13,150 nt of DNA from Dehalococcoidia bacterium. GTDB taxonomy: Bacteria > Chloroflexota > Dehalococcoidia > Lucifugimonadales > UBA3495. Made by a program: the position numbers and the translations under genes. Position 1 is the stretch's first letter; each line of letters begins with the position of its first letter. The notes beneath the pieces were generated by a model. That model had not been told where the DNA came from and made no database searches. It saw only the letters and a list, made by a program, of their open reading frames with translations. The stretch lies in contig NVWX01000007.1 of the NCBI GenBank assembly GCA_002746355.1, positions 78,121 to 91,270 of the forward strand, given 5' to 3'. This document shows, in pieces, positions 6,940 through 13,065 of this stretch.

Positions 6940-7098
6940 CCGGCGGCAAGGAACCGACCGCCCGGAGGGCTATAATTAAGTAGCAGGGCATGTGCCCCGG
7001 AAATCCGGAGCAGACCGCCCCGCATCCCAACTATTTGACAGACGAGTCTTCCGCGCGCCTAGCGGAAAGACCAGCCGATAACCGCGGTAAGGGGGCTG
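6940..7098 (+). ncRNA. Structured leader of the dehydrogenase gene, possibly a degenerate cobalamin riboswitch
   Basis: The region before the dehydrogenase start is rich in hairpins: GGGC/GCCC (about 6986-6997), CCGG-AAAT-CCGG (about 6997-7008) and a long stem 7046-7054/7062-7071 with one bulged A. In order it shows blocks that recall cobalamin riboswitches: ATAATTAAGTAG, then AAATCCGGAGCAGACC, then GACGAGTC with the paired CCGC/GCGG stem, then a B12-box-like CCAGCCGATAACCGC (7071-7085). The usual CCGC-ACTGT block is not intact (CCGCATCCCAACTAT). The end of the element abuts the ribosome binding site (7089-7095), and CAGCC (7072-7076) can pair with GGCTG (7094-7098), so translational control is conceivable. 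Seen: the hairpins and order. Inferred: the riboswitch class, with low certainty. Confidence 0.35.
6971..6976 (+). promoter_or_regulatory. TATAAT upstream of the dehydrogenase gene
   Basis: An exact TATAAT lies 126 bases before the start codon with no good -35. It is either the -10 box, giving a 5' leader of about 120 bases, or, if the riboswitch reading is right, part of its conserved 5' block with the promoter further up (a TATAAA lies at 6930-6935). Confidence 0.4.
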
Positions 7099-7101
7099 AA
7101 G

Positions 7102-8172
7102 TTGGAGATACTTGAGCAGATGGGGGCCGAGGGCCACGAGCAGGTGGTGATGGTCTCCGATGCTGGATCCGGCCTGAAGGCAATCATCGCCATCCATGAC
7201 ACAACCTTGGGCCCGTCCTGCGGCGGCACCCGCATCTGGCCCTATAAGTCAGAGCAAGAGGCGCTCTGGGACGCCCTTAGGTTGTCCCGGGCCATGACCT
7301 ACAAAGCGGCGGCGGCCGACCTGCCCCTGGGCGGCGGCAAAGGTGTGATCATCGCCGACTCCCACACCGAGAAAACCGAGGCTCTGGTCCGCGCTTACGG
7401 GCGTTTCGTGGACACCCTGGGCGGCCGTTACCTTACCACAACCGATGTCGGCAGCACCGGCCGCGACCTGGAATACATCAAGCAAGAGACCGACTATGTG
7501 GTCGGCCTGCCCCTCAGCTCCGGCGGCAGCGGAGACACCTCTATAATGACCGGGTTGGGCGTCTATATGGGGATGAAGTCCTGCGCCAAAGAGGCCTGGG
7601 GGAAGGAGTCGCTGACCGGCAAGACCGTGGCGTTGCAGGGCTTTGGCAAGGTCGCGACCTACACCGCGCACCATCTGATGAAAGAAGACGCAAAGTTGGT
7701 GGTGACCGACGTTTTTGACGACGCGCTGGACCGTGCCAGGGACATGGGTCTGACTGTGGTAAAGCCCGATGACATCTACCGCGTCGACTGCGACATCTTC
7801 GCCCCGTGCGCCCTGGGCGGAGTGCTAAACACGGAGACGATCCCCCAACTCAAGTGCAAGGTGGTCGCCGGAGGCGCTAACAACCAACTTTTGTCTGCCA
7901 CTGACGGCGAGGAGTTGCATCGTCTAGGCATCGTGTACGGTCCCGACTACATCTTGAACAGCGGTGGCATCATCAACGCCGAAGCCGAGATCGGCCGGGC
8001 ATACAACTCGGACCGGGCCCGGGAAAAGACCGAGCGCATCTATGAGACCATGGACCGGGTGATCGCCATATCCAAGGTTGAAGAAATCACCACCGGCGAG
8101 GCTGCGGACCGCTTGGCCGAGGACCGGCTGAAATCGGTGCGCGGGATACGTAAGATCTACCGGTCCAACTAG
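7102..8172 (+). CDS. Leucine dehydrogenase-like amino acid dehydrogenase (Glu/Leu/Phe/Val family)
   Basis: A 356-residue NAD(P)-dependent dehydrogenase that should reversibly deaminate a branched-chain or hydrophobic amino acid to the 2-keto acid and ammonium. The N-terminal domain has the substrate signature GLKAIIAIHDTTLGP (24-38) with GGTR, and PLGGGKGVI (75-83). The residues known to act in Bacillus leucine dehydrogenase fall at the same numbers: Lys68, Lys80 and Asp115. The nucleotide-binding domain begins GKTVALQGFGKVA (173-185), followed by an acidic TDVFDD segment. NAD rather than NADP preference is likely, but not proved. The start is TTG at 7102, six bases after AAGGGGG (7089-7095); the sequence MEILEQM from this TTG aligns with the usual beginning of leucine dehydrogenases, so the later ATG at 7120 is unlikely. 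It may feed branched-chain amino acid breakdown. Leu versus Val versus Phe specificity is not decided. Confidence 0.92.
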   Translation: MEILEQMGAEGHEQVVMVSDAGSGLKAIIAIHDTTLGPSCGGTRIWPYKSEQEALWDALRLSRAMTYKAAAADLPLGGGKGVIIADSHTEKTEALVRAYGRFVDTLGGRYLTTTDVGSTGRDLEYIKQETDYVVGLPLSSGGSGDTSIMTGLGVYMGMKSCAKEAWGKESLTGKTVALQGFGKVATYTAHHLMKEDAKLVVTDVFDDALDRARDMGLTVVKPDDIYRVDCDIFAPCALGGVLNTETIPQLKCKVVAGGANNQLLSATDGEELHRLGIVYGPDYILNSGGIINAEAEIGRAYNSDRAREKTERIYETMDRVIAISKVEEITTGEAADRLAEDRLKSVRGIRKIYRSN

Positions 8173-8194
8173 CTGCGCCGGCTGCTGGAGATAT

Positions 8195-8232
8195 AAAACT
8201 GGCGTCCCGAAACATCGGGACGCCAGTTTTTC
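8195..8232. terminator. Bidirectional intrinsic terminator between dehydrogenase and CDGSH genes
   Basis: A perfect 16-base inverted repeat (8195-8210 and 8215-8230) with loop AACA. The arms end in AAAA and TTTT, and the plus strand continues TTTTTC, so it works for both convergent transcription units. Its core CGTCCCGA/TCGGGACG is the same as in the terminator at 562-600. Confidence 0.92.
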
Positions 8233-8256
8233 GTTGCCGTTTCTTGGCCTAGAAGT

Positions 8257-8463
8257 TTAATCGGCCGAGGACTCAGCCTCGAACCCGGCTTCACGGTGGC
8301 TCCCGGTGCAGAAAGGTTTGTTTGTGGAGTGACCACAGCGGCATATTGATACTGCCTCGCCGTCTGGCACCGTGTAATTTTTACCGTCCTTGTCAGTGAT
8401 GGTGATCGGACCGGTAAAACGGAGGGGACCGTTCTCCCGAACTTCGATGTTCACGTCTGCCAT
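8257..8463 (-). CDS. CDGSH-type iron-sulfur protein, downstream copy
   Basis: A 68-residue protein of the CDGSH zinc-finger-like family, which binds a 2Fe-2S cluster through three Cys and one His. The ligands are Cys41, Cys43, Cys52 and His56 in CRCGHSTNKPFCTGSH. The Asp of the name-giving CDGSH is replaced by Thr (CTGSH). The N-terminal half is a small beta-rich segment, VRENGPLRFTGPITITDKDG. No membrane segment. Start set by GGAGG (8471-8475), seven bases before the ATG. About 51 of 68 residues match the neighbouring copy at 8549-8755, and even the upstream GGAGGAATTC is shared, so this is a tandem duplication. Role unknown: electron transfer or redox sensing is known for relatives. Confidence 0.9.
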   Translation of the reverse strand: MADVNIEVRENGPLRFTGPITITDKDGKNYTVPDGEAVSICRCGHSTNKPFCTGSHREAGFEAESSAD

Positions 8464-8516
8464 TGGAATTCCTCCATTACTAAATGTTATCGCCGATAGA
8501 CAGGCTTACCGCACGA

Positions 8517-8533
8517 ATCGCTAGACTAGCTAT
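8517..8533 (-). other. Imperfect palindrome between the two CDGSH genes
   Basis: GCTAGACTAGC (8520-8530) is a perfect 5+1+5 palindrome, extended by two further pairs beyond one mismatch. It lies in the 85-base gap just after the stop of the upstream CDGSH copy. No U-tract, so an RNA stem for processing, an attenuator or chance are all possible. A second short palindrome, TATCGCCGATA, is at 8488-8498. Confidence 0.25.
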
Positions 8534-8548
8534 CGCGGCTGTAGATGC

Positions 8549-8755
8549 TTAATGGGCTGAGGACTCAGCCTCGAAACCGGCGTCCCGGTGAGCGGAATCA
8601 CAGAATGGCTTGTTCCCAGACCCGCCGCAGCGGCATAGGCTCGCCCACTGGCCCTCGGGTATGGTGTATTCTTTGCCGTCTTTGTCGGTTATGGTGATGG
8701 GCCCGGTAACGCGCAGTGGACCGTTTTCTCGAATCTCGATATTGACGCCTGCCAT
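8549..8755 (-). CDS. CDGSH-type iron-sulfur protein, upstream copy
   Basis: A 68-residue paralogue of the protein at 8257-8463, with cluster ligands Cys41, Cys43, Cys52 and His56 in CRCGGSGNKPFCDSAH. Here the Asp after the third Cys is kept but the following Gly-Ser is Ser-Ala (CDSAH), the reverse of the change in the other copy. Other differences cluster at residues 34-40, just before the first ligand (an Ala to Trp change among them), so the two clusters may have different surroundings and potentials. The ATG has GGAGG (8763-8767) seven bases upstream. It is the first gene of the pair on the minus strand. Its job is unknown; the family is secure. Confidence 0.9.
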   Translation of the reverse strand: MAGVNIEIRENGPLRVTGPITITDKDGKEYTIPEGQWASLCRCGGSGNKPFCDSAHRDAGFEAESSAH

Positions 8756-8776
8756 TTGAATTCCTCCGTCACTTCT

Positions 8777-8805
8777 GTAATACGGGATAGGTCAACGGGC
8801 CGCAA
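8777..8805 (-). promoter_or_regulatory. Candidate promoter of the CDGSH pair
   Basis: On the minus strand TTGCGG (8805-8800), 17 bases, then TATTAC (8782-8777), a modest match placed about 20 bases before the ribosome binding site of the first CDGSH gene. Confidence 0.3.
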
Positions 8806-8843
8806 TAAGCGCCCCGCCAGCTAACACGAATGAAAAGTAAGTC

Positions 8844-8867
8844 TGACACTCATAATTAGGGGTGTCA
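8844..8867 (-). other. Inverted repeat TGACAC-N12-GTGTCA between MFS gene and CDGSH pair
   Basis: Perfect 6-base arms separated by an AT-rich 12-base centre. On the minus strand it lies 35 bases after the stop of the MFS gene and is followed by CTTACTTTTC, so it may be a weak terminator. Its form, arms two helical turns apart with one arm inside a TTGACA, is also typical of a repressor operator. Confidence 0.35.
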
Positions 8868-8900
8868 AGCTGACCGGTCACGCCTCGCATGGCCCTCAAA

Positions 8901-10388
8901 TCACTCAGATGCAGGTCCAGCCGTTATGGATTCTGGCCGGGTTTCTTGCGCCGGTTTCGGGCGTCCGCCTCGCATTACCGCCAAAGATATCCCCACCAGG
9001 AGGAGCCCTCCCATCATCCAGAATGCCCACCTGAGACCGGCTACGAAGGCGTCGGCCACGGCCGGAGAAACGGCGTCCAGGCTTGGTTCCACTCCCCTGG
9101 CGCCCATGGTAGCCACGACGACCGTGGTGGCGATGGCGATGCTGGTCACGTTGGCCGAATTTCGCACCAATTGCGTTAAGGCAGAGACCACTCCGTACTG
9201 CGCCCGGTCCACCGCGCTCAAGATGGAGCTGTTGTTGGGCGAGTTGAACAGCGCGGTCCCCGTGCTTTGGCACATCAACAAGATGACGATCAACAAGACC
9301 GGGGATGACTCCGTGAGAGTGGTGGCCATCACGAACCAGGCCGCGGCGGACAGGGAGAGTCCTCCCACGGTTAGGCCCTGCCACCCGAAGCGGTCCGACA
9401 ACCGGCCTGTGATCGGACCCAGGACCACCATGCACAGGGCCGGCGGTATCAACAACAAGCCCACTTTCCAGGGCTCCATCTCCAGCACCCGCTGTAGGTA
9501 AAATGGCATCATGAACCTGGAAGCCGAGCTTCCCAGGAATGAGAACCAGCCCGCGGCCACGCCGAGGCTCACCAGTTTCCGCTTGAATAGCCGTATGTCC
9601 AGCATGGGCGACGGCGAGCGCAGCTCCCACCAAACGAATGCGACTCCCGCGATTACGGCGGCCGCTGCCCCCGAAACCATCACACCGGATTTCCAACCCA
9701 GTTCGTTGCCGTTGCCCACAACCAATAAGAACGCCAAAAGGGCCAGACCGGAGAACACCGCGCCGCCCCAGTCGAACCGCTGACGCGCTTCCCCCTCTGC
9801 AGGTTCAGGCTTGTCCAATGGGAGGACCATAGCGGAGATGATGATTGTGAAGATCCCGATGGGCACGTTGGCGAAAAACACGGCCTGCCAACCGAATACG
9901 CTGACCAGCAGACCCCCGATGGCCGGCCCCGCGACGGCCCCCGCGCCGACCACGCTGAGGTGGGTGCCTAAAGCTTTGCCTCGCTCAGTTCCAGGGAAGG
10001 AGGAGACCACCATTGCGATACCCGCGCTTTGGACCATGGCCGAGCCCACACCCTGAAAGATCTTGGCGGTGATTAACGAACCGAGATTGGGCGATAACCC
10101 GGCCAGCCCGGCGGCGGCCACGAAGATGACCATTCCGGCTACGTATACCTGCTTCCGGCCGATGATGTCGCCCAGACGGCCCATGGGCAGGATCAGGACA
10201 CTGATGGCCAAAGCGTAGCCCACCACGATCCACTGGACGGTGGGAAGGTCCGCGCCAAAATGGCGCTCGATGCTGGGTAATGCTACCTGGACACTGCCGT
10301 GGTCGATCACCGAAAGAAACGTCCCGATGGCGATGGTGCTGAATATCCACCATTTGAAGTTGGGGCTGGTCTTGATGCGGGAAATCAC
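8901..10388 (-). CDS. MFS drug-resistance-type exporter, DHA2 (EmrB/QacA-like) family
   Basis: A 495-residue membrane protein with about 14 hydrophobic segments, the length and layout of DHA2 drug:proton antiporters. Seen: the first-helix motif FLSVIDHGSVQVALPSI (24-40; the usual second Asp of the family is absent, with His30 following Asp29), motif A GRLGDIIGRK (70-79), and motif C in helix 5, GAGAVAGPAIGG (147-158), which marks exporters. A polar C-terminal tail of about 25 residues follows the last helix. Start is GTG at 10388 with a weak AGGG site. The other exporter gene ends 55 bases upstream on the same strand, so co-transcription is likely. No regulator gene is adjacent. The exported compound cannot be predicted; resistance is only a family-level guess. 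Confidence 0.9.
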   Translation of the reverse strand: MISRIKTSPNFKWWIFSTIAIGTFLSVIDHGSVQVALPSIERHFGADLPTVQWIVVGYALAISVLILPMGRLGDIIGRKQVYVAGMVIFVAAAGLAGLSPNLGSLITAKIFQGVGSAMVQSAGIAMVVSSFPGTERGKALGTHLSVVGAGAVAGPAIGGLLVSVFGWQAVFFANVPIGIFTIIISAMVLPLDKPEPAEGEARQRFDWGGAVFSGLALLAFLLVVGNGNELGWKSGVMVSGAAAAVIAGVAFVWWELRSPSPMLDIRLFKRKLVSLGVAAGWFSFLGSSASRFMMPFYLQRVLEMEPWKVGLLLIPPALCMVVLGPITGRLSDRFGWQGLTVGGLSLSAAAWFVMATTLTESSPVLLIVILLMCQSTGTALFNSPNNSSILSAVDRAQYGVVSALTQLVRNSANVTSIAIATTVVVATMGARGVEPSLDAVSPAVADAFVAGLRWAFWMMGGLLLVGISLAVMRGGRPKPAQETRPESITAGPASE

Positions 10389-10443
10389 TACCCTAGATTA
10401 CACCTTAGTTCGCCAAAATCACGCCTAGCCATATTGGTGGAAA

Positions 10444-11619
10444 TCAGCGCGCCTGCCTCACCCTGGGGAGGACCAGGTAGGATATCGAACCCAAGACGAG
10501 ACCGGCGATGCCAACGGCGGCCAGGGCCACCACCACGGTTGTCAGGTCAACCAACAACCCCACGGCCAGGCTAGACATGAAGACGAACCCCTGGCTGTAA
10601 AGATGCAGGCTGGTGATGCGGCTCCGCAGATGGTCGGGCACCATTGACTGGATCAAAGTGCTGGACGAAGTCCGGAACGTCGCCTGGGCCAGAGACATCA
10701 GTCCGATCAAGATCGCGGCTGGGACCAGCCACGGAGAATAGGCGAAAAGGACTACGGCGGCCGATGAGACCAAAACGGCCCACAGGCAGATCAGTCCGCG
10801 GTTTGCGCCGAATCCCACCGAGGCGATGGTCAGTGCTGAGAGAAGCCCGCCAAAACCGGTAACGGCCAGGAGTACCCCACCCGTGTCGGCGGTCCGGTGG
10901 AGGACTTCCACGGTGAACACCGGCAGTACGAACCAGACTGGGTGGAGCAATACGTTCGGTATGAGCCCAACCACCATCAGGTTCCAGATCACCCGCTCCT
11001 GCTTCCTGACGTACCGCAGGCCCTCCAGAAAATCGGACAGCGGGGAAGCATTGGAGTCCGCCGGGCGATGCTGCAGGAAGGGGGTTTTCATGGGCCAGAA
11101 CACCAGCACGGTCGCCGCATACAAACTGGCTTCGATGGCGAAATTCCAAGTGAAGCCGATGGTCGTTATGAGGACCCCACCGATAAACGGGCCAATCATC
11201 CGGGTGCCGGTGATGGTCAAGGTGTTGGAGGCGTAGGCGTTGACCAAGGCTTCCCTGGGTACAGTGTTGGCCACCAGCGTCTGACGCATCGTTATGGATA
11301 TGGACCAGCATATCCCCGATACGAACACGTAGATGTAAGCGTGCCACCACTCTATGTGCCCGGAGTGCACGACGAATGCGAACGTGATCGCCGCTACAGT
11401 CATGAAACTTTGGACCGCCATGACCAATTTTCTGCGGTTCACCCGGTCGCCCAACACACCGGCCCAGGGGCCCACGACCAGCGTCGGCAAGGTGGTCATT
11501 CCGCCTACGGCGACCACCAGGAGCCCCGAAGACGCGAAAGAATCGGTCAGATCACGCACCAGCCAACCCACGGAAAGCAGTTGAAGCCACTGAGCGGTGT
11601 TGGCGAAGAAGTTGGCCAC
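10444..11619 (-). CDS. MFS exporter, EntS/MFS_3-like (coding region probably starts upstream, up to about 11730)
   Basis: From the GTG at 11619 there are 391 residues with the twelve-helix MFS pattern, and motif A as AGVLGDRVNRRK (53-64). Segments such as NAYASNTLTITGTRMIGPFIGG (about 127-148) and RTSSSTLIQSMVPDHLRSRITSL are typical of the enterobactin-exporter-like MFS_3 group. The frame continues upstream through AYRNFRFLWVANF, which is the conserved beginning of this group, and through an Arg/Ser-rich tail, to a stop at 11749-11751. No ATG, GTG or TTG occurs in that stretch. An ATC at 11730, preceded by AAGGG at a good distance, or a CTG at 11661 are the candidate rare starts; otherwise a base error has removed the start. 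The GTG at 11619 has no ribosome binding site. It is the first gene of the exporter pair. Substrate unknown. Confidence 0.85.
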   Translation of the reverse strand: MANFFANTAQWLQLLSVGWLVRDLTDSFASSGLLVVAVGGMTTLPTLVVGPWAGVLGDRVNRRKLVMAVQSFMTVAAITFAFVVHSGHIEWWHAYIYVFVSGICWSISITMRQTLVANTVPREALVNAYASNTLTITGTRMIGPFIGGVLITTIGFTWNFAIEASLYAATVLVFWPMKTPFLQHRPADSNASPLSDFLEGLRYVRKQERVIWNLMVVGLIPNVLLHPVWFVLPVFTVEVLHRTADTGGVLLAVTGFGGLLSALTIASVGFGANRGLICLWAVLVSSAAVVLFAYSPWLVPAAILIGLMSLAQATFRTSSSTLIQSMVPDHLRSRITSLHLYSQGFVFMSSLAVGLLVDLTTVVVALAAVGIAGLVLGSISYLVLPRVRQAR

Positions 11620-11740
11620 CCAGAGGAACCGGAAGTTCCGGTAGGCCCGCCACGAGTCCAGTGTCTGGAGACGCCGGCGCGGCCGCCTTGTTGAAGGACT
11701 GGAATCCTGGTCTTGTTCTTGCCTAACGATGGTGATGCCC

Positions 11741-11769
11741 TTGACGGTTCATATTTCTTTCGGTTAAAT
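11741..11769 (+). promoter_or_regulatory. Candidate promoter of the FmdB-type gene
   Basis: TTGACG (11741-11746), 17 bases, TTAAAT (11764-11769): 5 of 6 and 4 of 6 matches at ideal spacing, about 50 bases before the ATG at 11824. It overlaps the presumed 5' end of the divergent MFS gene. Confidence 0.5.
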
Positions 11770-11823
11770 TCAGTTCAGTTATTCCCGGCCGTTGCCGGAC
11801 CCGATATTAGCGAGGTTGCCACC

Positions 11824-12057
11824 ATGCCTCTGTACGAGTATATCTGCCCCACCTGTAACCATAGGTTCGAAAAACTACAATCGATGAGCGCCGCCGGCGC
11901 CGATTGCCCCAATTGTGAGCAGCCGGCCAAGCGCGCCATCTCAGTGTTCGCGGCTGTTACCAAGGGCGGCAGCAGCGAGATGCCCACATCCATGGGCCCA
12001 CTGCCCCCGTTAAGTGGTGGCGGTTGCTGCGGCGGCGGATGTGGCTGCGGCCCCTAA
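11824..12057 (+). CDS. FmdB-family putative zinc ribbon protein
   Basis: A 77-residue protein beginning MPLYEYICPTC, the hallmark of the FmdB regulatory-protein family (CxxC zinc ribbon). The first Cys pair is at 8 and 11, the second at 28 and 31 (CPNC); then a variable linker and a Gly/Cys-rich end (GGGCCGGGCGCGP, Cys68, 69, 73, 75). The frame opens further upstream at 11713, but the conserved start and a GAGG site 9 bases before the ATG fix 11824. Family members are small proteins of uncertain role; one was linked to formamidase/amidase expression. The gene stands alone between a divergent exporter operon and its own terminator. Confidence 0.92.
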   Translation: MPLYEYICPTCNHRFEKLQSMSAAGADCPNCEQPAKRAISVFAAVTKGGSSEMPTSMGPLPPLSGGGCCGGGCGCGP

Positions 12058-12093
12058 AACACAATAGTAGACCGCGATCACCAGGACTCGCAC

Positions 12094-12132
12094 GAAACAG
12101 GGGCAAGTGTCACTTGCCCCTGTTTCTTTTTT
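12094..12132 (+). terminator. Intrinsic terminator of the FmdB-type gene
   Basis: A perfect 16-base inverted repeat (12094-12109 and 12111-12126, core GGGGCAAGTG/CACTTGCCCC) followed by TTTTTT, 37 bases after the stop codon. Confidence 0.93.
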
Positions 12133-12189
12133 ATTCGCAAGATCTTGTCTGGCCGCCGTATTGCTTGCCGGTATCAAAGCTGGGTCTGT

Positions 12190-12921
12190 TCATATCTCCC
12201 ACGCGCTTTCCAGGCCTCGCAGCTCCCTTTGCCATCCGGTGTACCGCCGGTAGACTAGGAAGGCGCTTCCAACCACGGTCAACACCAACGCCCCAGTGAC
12301 CGCCGGGACCGCCACCCAGACTGTGGCATCGACCCAGAAGGCGTCGGGGAAGATGCGGACCAGATAATCGGTCCTTGGGTCAAGCTGCCAGAAGTCATTG
12401 GCGAAACTCAACTGGTGGAACTTTATGAACAGGCTTTCAAAGTCCACCAAGGCCGATAAGCCGAAGATCACCAACAGCGCCAGGGTCAGGCCCCCGCCGT
12501 AGAGCGCCCGCCTGGCCAAGTGCTCTGCGAACCGGCTGCGATGCCTGGCAAACCCAGTCACCGTCATGGCCGCCAGATAGACGGCCGAGACCAAGGCCAA
12601 GATGTATACGCCCCACACCAAACGCTTCACGTCTTTCATGTGGGCCACTTCCCGGTCGTTGAACAGGTCTCGTTCTTCGCCGAAGATCCGGGTCTGCACG
12701 CTGAGCGGCTCGTCCCCGGAGTTGATGTAGCCGCGGATGTCGGCGCCCACCTGACGCAGGTCGCTGTCTGTGATGCCGGAGATGCGGGAGATGGAATACT
12801 TCTCGAACCCGTCGTTGTACAAGCCGGGGCTATTGAACGCCCAGGTAACGCTGGCGGTGATCAAAAATAGCGGCACTGCAGCGATGAAAAGCGCCCAGGG
12901 GACCCAGCCGATGCGGCCCAT
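12190..12921 (-). CDS. DUF1461/TIGR01906-type integral membrane protein, Lit-like
   Basis: A 243-residue protein with four hydrophobic segments (about 6-28, 101-123, 140-160, 198-223) and a large extracytoplasmic loop after the first. Two conserved blocks of the DUF1461 family are visible: EVAHMKDVKR (91-100) and FHQLSFANDFWQLDPRTD (168-185), the latter followed by IFPDAFW. The family includes Lit, which moves an acyl chain within diacylated lipoproteins to make the lyso-form; two His are important there, and His94 and His169 here are at similar spacing. That functional transfer is inference: distant family members may differ. The start at 12921 has GGAG (12927-12930) at good distance. Convergent with the FmdB gene, divergent from the partial gene at the right edge. 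Confidence 0.8.
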   Translation of the reverse strand: MGRIGWVPWALFIAAVPLFLITASVTWAFNSPGLYNDGFEKYSISRISGITDSDLRQVGADIRGYINSGDEPLSVQTRIFGEERDLFNDREVAHMKDVKRLVWGVYILALVSAVYLAAMTVTGFARHRSRFAEHLARRALYGGGLTLALLVIFGLSALVDFESLFIKFHQLSFANDFWQLDPRTDYLVRIFPDAFWVDATVWVAVPAVTGALVLTVVGSAFLVYRRYTGWQRELRGLESAWEI

Positions 12922-13029
12922 GTAATCTCCGTTTTGCCGACCGGTACAGGTCTTAGAATCCCCGCGGTTTCCCCGCAGTTTTCAAGAGAAGTACGCCTGG
13001 CGGTCTAATCTAACTTAGCACTGGCCAGC

Positions 13030-13059
13030 TTGTGAAGCAACCGGCGCTCAATCTATAAT
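13030..13059 (+). promoter_or_regulatory. Promoter expected to give a leaderless transcript
   Basis: TTGTGA (13030-13035), 18 bases, perfect TATAAT (13054-13059). Transcription would begin about 7 bases later, which is the A of the ATG at 13066. Confidence 0.6.
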
Positions 13060-13065
13060 TCGTCC

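Noticed and set aside
7035..7040. Perfect TTGACA in the dehydrogenase leader
   Set aside because: No -10-like hexamer lies 15-19 bases downstream; the region is part of a stem-rich leader.
11723..11752. Nine-codon minus-strand frame MNRQGHHHR before the EntS-like gene, resembling a His-rich leader peptide
   Set aside because: No ribosome site and no attenuator-like alternative hairpins; three His codons in nine are not enough.
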